A DNA stretch of 64,000 nucleotides from Rostratula benghalensis (Eukaryota; Chordata; Aves; Charadriiformes; Rostratulidae), in contig VXAI01000118.1 in assembly GCA_013399305.1 (NCBI GenBank), forward strand, positions 144,970 through 208,969, read 5' to 3'. Both the position numbers and the translations under genes were made by a program. Of the stretch, positions 49,185-59,895 are shown piece by piece; position 1 is the first letter of the stretch; each line of letters opens with the position of its first letter. The notes beneath the pieces are model-generated. The model was not told where the DNA came from, did not search any database, and saw nothing but the letters and a program-made list of their open reading frames with translations.

Positions 49185-52100
49185 GTCTTTTTGTGTGTTC
49201 AGTCCCCCTCAAACTTGTCACCGTTTCCCCCCCATGTTGATGTTGAACCACTATGTTAGTGTCAAGCAGGTCAGGGTGCTGTGGTGCATCGTTACCTCTG
49301 TGCTTTACATTGGGCTGACAAGCACAGAGGTGATCTGAAGAGTGCAGTGTTGTTGCTCTCCTGGCATCAGGAAAACAAAAATCCTCCCTGTGCACCTTAT
49401 GGACAGACTTTTTCTGCTTCCCCCCACCCAAAACATTTTTGTTAAATTTTTCTCAGTAATTCATGGAGGATTTCTGGTTGCAATTCAGTGTCCCTCAAGG
49501 GTCTGAGGACACAATCCTAGCTGTGTGGACATCAGTTCTGCTGTTGGATGACTTCTCTCATCCCTGGGTTTCCAGTGGCTCATGGGGGATACTTTAGCAT
49601 GGAGGTGCTACCAGGAATGAATATGAGAAGATGCTTGTAACCCCCGCAGGGTTCTGTGTTGGTATCTGGAGAATGCGTTTGCTTTAGGAGCTGGTTAATG
49701 ATGACCTGACTCCTGACCCTCACCAGTGCTGCGGGTCTGATCCTGCAGAACCGTGGTGGATGGACTGGGGGACGCTGCCCTGGGTGAGAAACACCACCCA
49801 GGGTGACTGTTGCTATCTAACCTCCAAAGTAACAGCAGAACCCAGGGACGAAACACAAGCCAAGGCGTCCATTTAATTGTCAGGCTGACGGCGAACAAAT
49901 TGCCGTGTAATAGGGGCTGACGGCTGAGCTCCAGCAAACCCAGTTGCTGTGGTTTTTCCAATGTTAGCAGTGCCAGCAGTTTGCTGGCTGCTCTCCAAGG
50001 GGTTGCATGTCCCCAGCAGCGTTAGCAGAGCGCAGTGTGTGCCTGGACCTCAGCCCCCACCAGCTCTTGGTCCTAAATACGGGTTAGTGAAGCCACCACT
50101 GGAGAGGAGTCCAGCACAATTCTGCATGCTTCATCCGGCCTTGTTTGAAGCTCAGCTTCTGTGGTGTGGCTCAGCCCAAGCTGTCTTTTTTCGGTGTGCG
50201 AGATGCACATGGAGCTTGCATTTCAGGGTTGGGGGGGGAAATACCTCGGGGAGGTAGAGAGACTGACACCCCTGACTGAGCAGAGCTGTGGTTGCCCAGG
50301 CAGTGATGCTCCAACACCATGGATTTGTGGTTTAGCTTCTAACAGTCACCTTAAATAGAGTGTGCAAGCTGCCCATGGTGCTTTGGCAAGCCCAGCTCCA
50401 AACATTAGGGATCTTTTTTAACCTGTGAAGATGCAAGATTCCATCCTGAGCGGAAAAGAATCAGGTGTCCAGTAATAATACATGCAAGGGGAGCTCACCT
50501 TCTCCTTGCACAGCATGGGGAGGTTGTCAGCTCAGCCCTGCAGGCTTCATCAAAAAGTTGTACGTGGTCTTTCCCTTCCACCTGAACTCAGGTGGCTGAA
50601 CTTGGGGGAATCAATAATCATGAAAATGAATTAATTCCTAACCAGGTCTCCTAACACGTACACGCATGTGTGTCCCTCTGCTTGGTCTGTCTAGGCTAGA
50701 GGGAGTCCTGCTGACAGAGCAGACCAGCTTTTGACTGTGTAGTGAAGCACCTCCAGCTATTTAATTGACAGTGCAATTAGTTTAACTGGTATCAAGGGAG
50801 AAGGAAATACTTCCTGCGTAACCAATAACTGCAGTGTCAGTGTTGTGTAACCATTTCTTGTGCCAGAACATCAGCTTTAAGACTATTAAATGTGTGAACT
50901 TGGTAATTATGCATTTATGGCTACTGTGTTAGCAAATGTCATGGTATGTTATAAATAGTATAGGGTCAGATCCAAATTTTGGCTGTACTGGTGCCAGACT
51001 AGCAGAGTTGATCTGGTTTTGACCCTTGAGAATTCTTGCTGTTTGCTGATGTTCCTGAACATCCTGTGAACTGGCTTGAAATGTCCAAGCCATTGCTCCC
51101 CTGCTCTGTCACCCTCAGGATACTCTGAGGCTTCCCACCTTACTGAAATGTAACCACCCCTGTGCTTTGGGACCAATGGATGATGTGCCCCCACCTGGCT
51201 GGGAAATCCCTTCCCTGCTCCCAGACAGGAGCCTTAATTGTCAGGCTCCTGTGACAGGAGGAGGCTGGGGGAGCGGGGGTAAGGGGGGAGGGGACTTTCC
51301 TTAGGGTCCTTCATGACTCCATGCTGATGTGAGACTCCAGAAGAGTTTCTTTGAAACCCAGCTGAGGTTTGCTTGGGTCCAATTTCAAACAAAACAAAAT
51401 CTACCAGGATAATTTATGACTCTGTCTGGAACAGAGATTCTTTGTTTGGAAATATTTGCATTGAAGAGGTTGAAGTTATTTATGAGGAACTGGTGAAAGG
51501 GAAGTTTTCTTCCTTGGCTTGATTCTTGATTTAAAACCCTGTTGTTGTGGAAGATTTTTTTTTTTTATTTTCTCCGTGTGAAGAAAATGACCTTTCTTGG
51601 GCAGGAGGGAAGGGGACTGGCGAGAAAGGAGAGAGGGAGGGAGAGAACATAGCTCGCTTGTGAAACGGCTCTTGGCTAATACAAAACCATGTGAAGGATG
51701 TTTATGTGCTTGTTACTGTTAATCTCGGGTTCTGGCAAGTCACTGCTTTCCCTTTGAGAAGTATTTGGAGGTCCTGACCGTGATCATTAAAGATCCATTT
51801 TGGTCTCTTTTCACAACAACCAATAATGTTTAAAGGAGCCTGCGCTCCACTGACTCGAATCTTGCAGGGGAAATTCAACGAGGTAGAGGATTTTTCCACT
51901 GTTCCTTCAGTAAAAGCAAAGAGCAGCATCAGGAGCATAGGTTATGACTCGTGCTTACTGTTAAACACTTGCTGTTAAAGCTGAGTTGGATGCTTGTTAA
52001 TGGTATGGCAGCAGTGGGTATGTGGCTGGCATTTATCGGCCAGGAATGCACACAGGGGGATTTCACAGAGGTTGGGATGTGGTGTCACGGTGACCTGTAC

Positions 52101-52814
52101 AGCTCCAAGGTACTCTGTGCTCTAGATAGTCGAGTTTGGAAGGGGTGGGAAGATGTAGAAGCACTGAAACCTGGAAGGACACAGCTCTGTCACTTTGCAG
52201 AGAAAGGCAGCTAAAGCAGAGTTGTCTGGGAATGGAGTTGCTGGAGCCAAACCAAATGGTGCAGGGAGAGGCAGGAAGGAAAGAAAGAAGACAAAAATAC
52301 CCAACCTCAGAGCAAAGTTGGCCATGGCCTGGCCTGCCTGCCTAAGAAGGCAAACAAGAGAGCCTGTTTTTAATCAACTTCCATTAGTAGCATCCTTGAG
52401 TTTGCACACCCTTGGGATACAATGAAATGCAATGAAGTTTTCCCTGCTTTTTCAGCTTCTGAAGCCTATTGACTTTTTTTTTTTCTGTGATTTTTGTTTC
52501 TTTCCCAAAATAAATGTGAGGATTATCAACCAACTCCTCCTTTTCCCAGAAAAATCAACCCAAAATAGCCAATCTACCCAGAATAACCAATCTACTAGCT
52601 TTAGGAGTTTAGTTACTGACTTTATGACTACTCTGTGTGTGTGTTTACTCCTGGATAAAGTGCCCCTATATGTTTTTATCATACAGATGAAGCAGGCGAA
52701 TGGGTAGAGCAGGGGAGGTGGCAGGATCGCCAAGACTTCTGCTTAGCTTGAGATGGAAAGGTGCTCCAGGTTTCAGATCAGGGGTGCTGATAGTTGGGGT
52801 GCCCTGGGGTTAAT
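49185..52814. other. Intergenic sequence
   Basis: No exon or transposon recognised. An 18-bp tandem duplication (CCCAAAATAGCCAATCTA, CCCAGAATAACCAATCTA) lies at about 52559-52594. A block at 49840-49930 looks like unique, possibly conserved sequence. Confidence 0.5.
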
Positions 52815-53345
52815 GGTTTGTTCAGTGAGACCCTACCTGGAGTACTGCATCTAGCTCTGGAGTCTTCAGCATAGGAAGGACATAGACCTGTTGGAATGGG
52901 TCCAGAGGAGACCACGAAGATGCTCTGAGGGCTGGAGCCCCTCTGCTATGAGGACAGGCTGAAAGAGTTGGGGTTGCTCAGTCTGGAGAAAAGAAGACTC
53001 CAGGGAGACCTTAGAGCCCCTTCCAGCACCTAAAGGGGCTACAAGACAGATGGGAAGAACTCTTGATGAGGGAGTGGAATGCCACAATGAGTGGTAATGG
53101 TTTTAAACTGAAAGAGGGAAGATTAAGATTAGATATTAGGAAGACATTCTTTGCTGTAAGGGTGGTGAGACACTGTCCCATGTTGCTCAGAGAAGCTGTG
53201 GCTGCCCCATCCCTGAAGGTCTTCAAGGCCAGGCTGGATGGGGCTTTGAGCAACCTGATCTAGTGGGAGGTGTCCCTGCCTGTGGCAAGGGGGTTGGAAC
53301 TCAATTATCATTAAGGTCCCTTCCAACCTGAACCATTCTATGATT
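52815..53345 (+). mobile_element. CR1 LINE 3' fragment
   Basis: Sense CR1 from about CAGTGAGACCCTACCTGGAG to CCTGAACCATTCTATGATT. Closely similar to the copy at 34415-34946 over most of its length, hence the same subfamily. Confidence 0.94.
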
Positions 53346-54889
53346 TAGGGATAGAAAATGGTCCTGTACTTGCAGGGAGTGATGGAAAGCTGGGGCAGAG
53401 AGTGCTGTTCCCAATCTCTCTGTTGGTGCACTGTGTGGCCCTGAGCAAGCTGCTTCTCTCTTGATTTCAATTTCCCTGAAGAAGGCTGGGAATTGATGAG
53501 GCTTGATTTGTTCATCTCCTGCAGATGCAGGTCTGTTGCTTTGCAGCCACAGGAGAGATGCTTTTTGTTGGTGAATGGAGAGGATGGATTTATTCAGAGA
53601 ACAAATGCTCAGCAATGTGATATGACAGTTTATAAAACTCACAGCTGCACAGTGGGATCACCTCTGCCAAAGGAGAAGGCTCTGCTATCTCTCAGAGCCC
53701 CGCACAGAGCCTGAGACCCTCCAGTCCTGATAAATGGTATTTACACATCACCAGGCTTGCATGTGGCCTTCTCAGGTGTCCCATTCCCTCGCTCGGGGAC
53801 CTGAGCCTGGTGACTCTCCTCCTTCTGCTGTGCAGGGATCCCACGGTGTTTCTACATCAGGGATGGACTTATTTTGGCATCATGAATGTAAGTTCCTCCA
53901 TCAGGGAGGAAGGAGGGTTTCATGTGAACATCTGAGAGAAAAGGGTGGCATGGTGGCTGAGCCAAAATGTGGTCACTCCAGGAGCTTAGTGGGAAGGAGG
54001 TGACCAGCAGGACACACAAGGAATGTGGTGGCTGAGTAGGTCAACCACTACTATAGAGTCCTTGCAGATGGAAATGTCATGCCCCCAAAGGATCAGCATA
54101 AGACTAGGGTGGTGACACTGAGCACCCAGAAGTGCTGCTTCAATGGATGGGCTATTCTGACTGAAAGAGAATGTAACCAATACAGCAACAATGAGAAATT
54201 TCACCTCGCCTCATACAGGCCAGGAGACAAATTACATAAGGGCGTGATGGTGATGTTGCATTTTGGTACTATCAGCAGTGCTTCTGAGAGCAACAAGTCT
54301 CAGGAACCTTTGATTTGGCTCAAGGAATATCCAGATGCAACATGGAGGCACGTTGCAATAGAGACAATCAAGCTTTCAGATTTCATGTCTGAAACTTCCT
54401 CCTTCCATCCTCTGTGGTGAAGCCATTGCTTCAAGGATGAAAATGAAAAGAAGTCAAAAGAGTAAAAAAGGCTTGCAGATATCTAGGCTCTGGATGTTAG
54501 GAGTCCATGATAAATTTAACTACCAGAAAGACTTTTCCAAAAGAGTAAAAATAGCTAACATAGTTAAACAGTAGATTAAAGGATATTATTAGCAGTAAAA
54601 AGATACCCTGCAAAAGACATAAGTCATGTCCAAAGGGGGAAAACAGAAAGGATCGTAAATGTTGGGATGTTAAATATGAAATCATAATAAGACATGCTTA
54701 AAAAAAGATTTTGCAGAATGGCTTGTAAAAGGCTGGAAGCTTCTGCTATAGACTTTTGCAAATGCATTGAAAGAAGGAAGCTTGCTAGGAAGTCTTTGGC
54801 CCTCTGGCTGAAAAGTGAACACTGGAGAATAAGGCAATATCAGAAAAGCTAAGTCTGTTTGCTGCAGCACTGTAAGCTCCACGTACTTG
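53346..54889. other. Intergenic sequence
   Basis: No recognised gene. A 113-codon open frame at 54079-54420 has no resemblance to any family I know and no splice or promoter context. Confidence 0.5.
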
Positions 54890-55500
54890 ACTATGTATTC
54901 ACTATGAAGTACTCTAAAGCAGCAATTATTGATGGTGAAAGAGATGCTGGAGTCATTGGAGATAGTCTAAAGTCATCTTGCCACTCAGTAATGATTAAGG
55001 GGTACAAATGTTGACAATTACTAGGAAAGAAATCAAGAGCGAAACAAAAATCCAAATCTAGCAACTGTCTAAAATGACAGTGTTCTGATATCTTGAATAC
55101 TTGGTTTAGGTCTAGTTATTTTAAAAAAGAAAATTAAAAAAAGGTATCTGTTGCCTGTTATTGAACAGAGATTTAATAGACCAAATCTGGTCTATTTGGT
55201 TTAATAAACCAAATTTAATTGGTTTGGGGAAGGAAAAAAAAAGGGGGATTAATGAATAGTTTGTGAAGATCAGTGAGGAACTTCTAAATTCTTTCTGACA
55301 ATACAAGAGCTGGAGCAGGATTTAAGTTATTGGACAGCAAGTTTGGGACAAATGAAAGGAAATTCTTTTATTGCACAATGAATAACAGGATGGCACAATT
55401 CACTGTTAAAGGATGTTGTGGATGCCAAAAGGACTGGCCTGCTCAAAAAGCAATTGGGCAAATTCTGAGGAGGTGGGCTTATCCAGAGGCAGTAACAATT
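54890..55500 (+). mobile_element. Old, diverged CR1/L3-type LINE fragment
   Basis: Weak but ordered resemblance to older amniote CR1-like elements: AAAGCAGCAATTATTGATGG, GAGATGCTGGAGTCATTGG, TTACTAGGAAAGAAATCAAG, CTTGAATACTTGG, and a terminal part with GGAAATTCTTTTATTGCAC and AAGCAATTGGGCAAATTCTG. Much more diverged than the other copies. Boundaries uncertain. Confidence 0.55.
55175..55225. repeat. Cluster of three overlapping inverted repeats
   Basis: Arms: AATAGACCA/TGGTCTATT (55175-55183 and 55188-55196, 4-nt loop); ATTTGGTTT/AAACCAAAT (55194-55202 and 55206-55214, 3-nt loop); AAACCAA/TTGGTTT (55206-55212 and 55219-55225, 6-nt loop). Each hairpin shares bases with its neighbour. Confidence 0.85.
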
Positions 55501-57466
55501 GCGTGGGGATGGGGGACAGAGGCTTTTCAAACTGCTGATGGCCATGCAGGGTGATTCTGCACAGTGCATGGGTGCTCCCCTTCAGCCTGTGGAGGTGGCT
55601 GAGGTTGCAGTTGGGATGAGGGACCTTTATCCAACTCCGGATGCCCCTGGGTGCTGCCCACACCTGCTGGCTGCCTGCCCTGCTCTGGAGCAGAGACCAG
55701 ATGCCTGGTCTGTCCCCACTGTCCCCGTGGCTGCAGCTGCCTGTCCGGGCAAAGCAAAGGCAGGTCAGGGGTGCCCATCCCCTGTCAATGCTCCCCAGAC
55801 ACTGGGCAGTCCCAATGACTGTGGTGGAGCAATTCCCCCTTCCTGACATAGCGTCGGCATCCGGTGGGGAGCAAGCACCAGCACAGTCCCTCCAAGAATA
55901 TTATTGATACCTGCCTTGGAGGGAGGTGTTTGGGGCTGTACTCTTTGCTGCACAAAGGATTTTAAACTCAGGATTGGGGGGAATTTTTGGTAGGACCTCC
56001 CAGCCAGGACCCCCCCCCTGGTTGTACCAAGGCATCCAGCTAGCCAGGTACTTCCTGAGGCTGCCACGTCCCCATGCGGCCCCTCTCTGCCCCACAGCCT
56101 TGCCGTGCCCAGTGCTGTGGTGCCTGATCCCTGTGTGTGTGCTTTTGGTTTGGTTCCTCTCAAGCAATTGGAAATTCAGCTTTATAAGCAGAAAGCAAAG
56201 ACTTCTGCACTTGTCCTCCTGTGTCTGTGCCCCAACAGACGTGTGCTGTATCAGTCTCTTACCCTGGGCTTAATTCCTGCGTAGGCACTTGGAGCCTGAT
56301 CTTAAAGGGAGCATCAGCACCACCTCCAGAACATATCTAAATAAAGCAGAAGTCAAGTCCTAGCATATGGTTCCTTTCCAAATGTTATGTTGGTCCTGCT
56401 AGAGAAAGTGGTTATTTTTGTAGGGTTAACATCTCGGGGGGCATGATTAGAAAAATAAAACAACTGTTCAAATAAAAAGAATTAGGCCACATTTTGCAAT
56501 GACTAAGTAACTCCACTCAGTAAATGGAATTACACTGAGCAGGGAATAAATCAGCCCAGAATTTGGCTCAGGGTTGGTTGCTGGAGCCCAGACAATAATA
56601 ACAGGTAGACTGTGACTGTATGTGAAAAGCCAGGATTGTGGTTTTCCCTGCTGTTACCAAATGTGCAGCGCCTATTTTTATCGAGTACCTTCCCAGCTTA
56701 TGTACGATGGGCTGAAAGCTCTTGTCACCGTGTGATGCCCCCACTTCCTGCACAGACACACTCGTACACGTGTGCAAGGTCTTGGCTGGTCCCCGTGGCT
56801 TGGCTTGGTGTGTTTCCTGCTGCTTATCTGCGAGGCTTGGACAGGGCTGGTGAAACTCTGGAGAGGGTCCTGGTGTTGCTGAGTGTATTGGACCCTCCTG
56901 CGGGGGGCTTTCCAAGTCCCCTCCTTGCTGGGCTCCCCCAGGAGACTTGTGCCTGCAGTTTTCTTGTGCTTTAGCCTCGGGGAGCAGGAAGGGTGGTCAC
57001 CCCCCTGGGTAAGCTGGACTGCCTGAGCGGGAGGCAGGCTGAAGAGGAGGGCTTCTGCCATCACATGGGTCTCTGGTGGTTCCATATGGAACCACTATGG
57101 CTGGGATGTCTTGCTGGCTTTCAGCCTGCAGCCGTTCCTGCAAGATCTGTTTGTGCTCCTCTGACAGGGCCATCAGGGTTTTTTTTCTTATTTTATTTTT
57201 TAAAATACTGTTCAGATAAAAAAAAAAAAACAAATCCAAACCCAAATGCTGTTAAAACAAGGCAGTGACAGGTCTCCCTTTTCCATCCACTCTTGGGAAC
57301 TTTCTGGATCCTGCCCATCCTTAAGGTTTCTGGGGTCTGAAGCTTGCAACACGCTACCATGTCTTGAGTGACCATCCTATATGTGCATCCAGTCAAAGCA
57401 TCAGACACCTCTGCTGAGGCACCAGAAAGTCAGTATCAAGACAATAATGAAAGAGAGATCATAAAA
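55501..57466. other. Intergenic sequence
   Basis: No gene supported. Moderately GC-rich around 55600-56130 with several overlapping open frames on both strands that have no family match. A 20-bp perfect palindrome lies at 57076-57095. Confidence 0.5.
57076..57095. repeat. Perfect 20-bp palindrome
   Basis: GTGGTTCCATATGGAACCAC is identical on both strands with no central spacer. The centre CATATG is also an E-box-type CANNTG. Confidence 0.9.
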
Positions 57467-58565
57467 GCATAGAATAGTTTGGGTTAGAAGGGACCTTTAA
57501 AGGCTATCTAATCCAACCCTCCTGCAATGAGCAGAGACATCTTCAACTAGATCAGGTTGCTTAGAGCCTGTCCAATCTGACCTTGAATATTCCCAAGGAT
57601 GGGGCCTCTACCACCTCTCCGGGCAACCTGGGCCAGTGTTTCACCACCCTCATGGTAAAACAAATTTTTCCAAATTTTTCCCTCTTTTAGTTTAAAAGCA
57701 ATACCCCTTCTCTTATCACTACAAGCCCTGCTAAGAATTCTGTCCTCATCTCTTTCTTACAAGCCCCTTCTGAATACTGGAAGGGGCTCTAAGGTCTCCC
57801 TAGAGACTTCTCTTCTCCAGGCTGAACACCCCTAACTCTCTCAGCCTGTCCTCACAGCAGAGGGGCTCCAGCCCTCTGAGCACCTTTGTGGTGTCTTCTG
57901 GTCCCACTCCAACAGGTCCATGTCCTTCCTGTGCTGAGGGCTCCAGAGGTGGATGCAGTGCTCCAGGTGGGCTCTCTGCAGAGTGGAGCAGAGGGGCAGT
58001 ATTCCCCACCTCACCCTGCGGTCCCTGCTTCTGGGGCTGCAGCCCAGGATGCAGGGGGCTTTGTGGGCTGGCAGCGAACATTGCCAGCTCATGTTGAGCT
58101 TCTCATCCACCAGTAGTCCCAAGTCCTCCTCAGGGCTGCTCTCAATCACTTCATCCCCCAGCCTGTGCTGATACTGGGGGTTGCCCTGACCCAGCTGCAG
58201 GACCTTGCAGTTGGCCTTGTTGAATCTCATGAGGTTTACATGGGTCCACTTCTCAAGCTTGCCCAGGTCCCCCTGGATGGCATCCCACCCATCAGGTGTG
58301 TCAGCTGTGCCACACAGCCTGGTGTTATCCACAAACCTGCCCTTGATCCCACTGTCTGTGTCAATGGACATCCTTTGTCCACTGATGTAGTCACTCCATC
58401 ACAGAAGGCCATTATGTTGCTCAGGCAGGACTTGCCCTTGGTGAAGCCCTGCTGGCTGTCTCAGATCACCACCCTATTCTCTGTGTGTCTTAGCATAGCT
58501 TCTAAGAGGATCTGTTCCATGAATTTCCCAGGCACAGAGCTGTACCTGAGGGACATAAGGAAAAC
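57467..58565 (-). mobile_element. CR1 LINE, 5'-truncated, with reverse-transcriptase remnant
   Basis: Antisense CR1, starting CATAGAATAGTTTGGGTTAG and running through the 3' region into reverse-transcriptase sequence. On the minus strand parts read LNMSWQC and MRFNKANCKVLQLGQGNPQY. Stops and frame shifts are present, and it fades out at about 58565. Confidence 0.93.
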
Positions 58566-59364
58566 CTACCAGCCAGTGAGATGGCTCCTCTGGGCTTCAC
58601 TGGGCTCACTGCAGACCAGGACCTATGAACCAAGCTCCTTCCAGGCTGCTCCAGTTCTTTACCTGTGCATCAACAAGGCTGTGAGGAAAAGGGGGGAAGG
58701 ACTCAAGACCTTTGGCTACTATTTTGATGCATCTCCTGTGGTTGCATCTCTATGAAACACCAGTTTTGGGTTGTTAAAGCAGTCTGTCCAGCCTGCAGAA
58801 AGCTACCTCTTTCGGCCCTGTTCCTCAAAATAGAAATAGGGTTGACATAAGGTTTATCTCAGCCTTTCCCAAGTACATTTTGTTTTGTGAGGCTCTGCTT
58901 TGCTAGCGTTCCCCAGGAAGCAGCACTGAGCCTGCAGAGCAGAGCACTTCTTCCCTCCACCACACGCCCCATCCATCGCACAATGTTCTGCTCTTTGTGC
59001 CACTGTCCTGAAGTGAACAAACTTCACAGAAAGCCATAACTCTACTTAACGTTTGTGCTGCCTGCCTGCTGCTTCCCAGTCTTCCCTGCACTCGCACCTC
59101 TGATTTACAGCCCAGCGACTGCTTGTCTCTGCGGCCCCAGCAGATTCACATTTTCCATTTTGTTATCTTTCTCCCTCGGCCTGACGCGTACTCAAGTGGG
59201 ACAGCACGTCAGACCCGGCCTCCTTCACAGCTCGTAAAGTACATCACAGTTCTCAAAGCAAGTGATTTTTTTTTTACTGTCTCCCTCTGCTTGTCAATGG
59301 CACTGATCTGAAGGCAGCTCTCACAGCTGTGTCCTGGCCACCACGTGCTTTGGCCAAGTGTTTC
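58566..59364. other. Intergenic sequence between two CR1 copies
   Basis: No recognised gene or repeat. 59050-59260 looks like unique sequence of mixed composition. Confidence 0.5.
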
Positions 59365-59895
59365 CATAGAATCATAGTATGGTTTGGGTTGGAAGAGACC
59401 TTACAGATCATTGAGTTCCAACCCCCTTGCCCTGGGGGGTCCCACTAGACCAGGTTGCTCAAAGCCCCTTCCAGCCTGGCTTTGAACACTTCCAGGGATG
59501 GGGAATCCACAACTTCTCTGGGCAACCTGGGCCGATGCCTCACCACCCTCAGGGTAAAGAATTTCTTCCTAATATCTAATCTTAACCTCTCCTCTTTCAG
59601 TTTAATATCATTACCACTCTTCCTATTGTTCCGCTCTGTAATCAAGATTCCCTCACCCTCTCTCCTTGAGACTCTTTAGCGACTGGAAGAGGCTCTAAGA
59701 TCTTCCTGGAGCCTTCTCTTCTCCAGGCTAAACAACCTCAACTCTCTCAGCCTGTCCTTACAGCATAGGTGCTCCATCCCTCTGATCATCTTCATGGCCT
59801 CCTCTGGCCCCATGCCAACAAGTCCACGTCCTTCCTGAGCTGAGGGCTCCAGAGCTGGATTCAGTACTCCAGGTGGGGTCTCACCAGAGTGAAGT
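59365..59895 (-). mobile_element. CR1 LINE 3' fragment
   Basis: Antisense CR1, starting CATAGAATCATAGTATGG and continuing through GTTGCTCAAAGCCCCTTCC and CCTAATATCTAATCTTAACC to ACTCCAGGTGGGGTCTCACC. Same subfamily as the copies at 26.2, 34.4 and 52.8 kb, opposite orientation. Confidence 0.93.

Noticed and set aside
48490..49431. 313-codon minus-strand frame
   Set aside because: It crosses 237 N and a pentamer microsatellite; the reading frame is an artefact.
54079..54420. 113-codon ATG-initiated frame
   Set aside because: No resemblance to a known family, no splice sites, promoter or poly(A) signal in support; this length is expected by chance among many frames.
55406..56167. Overlapping open frames on both strands in a GC-rich stretch
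   Set aside because: Open on both strands at once without motifs or homology; GC-rich chance frames.
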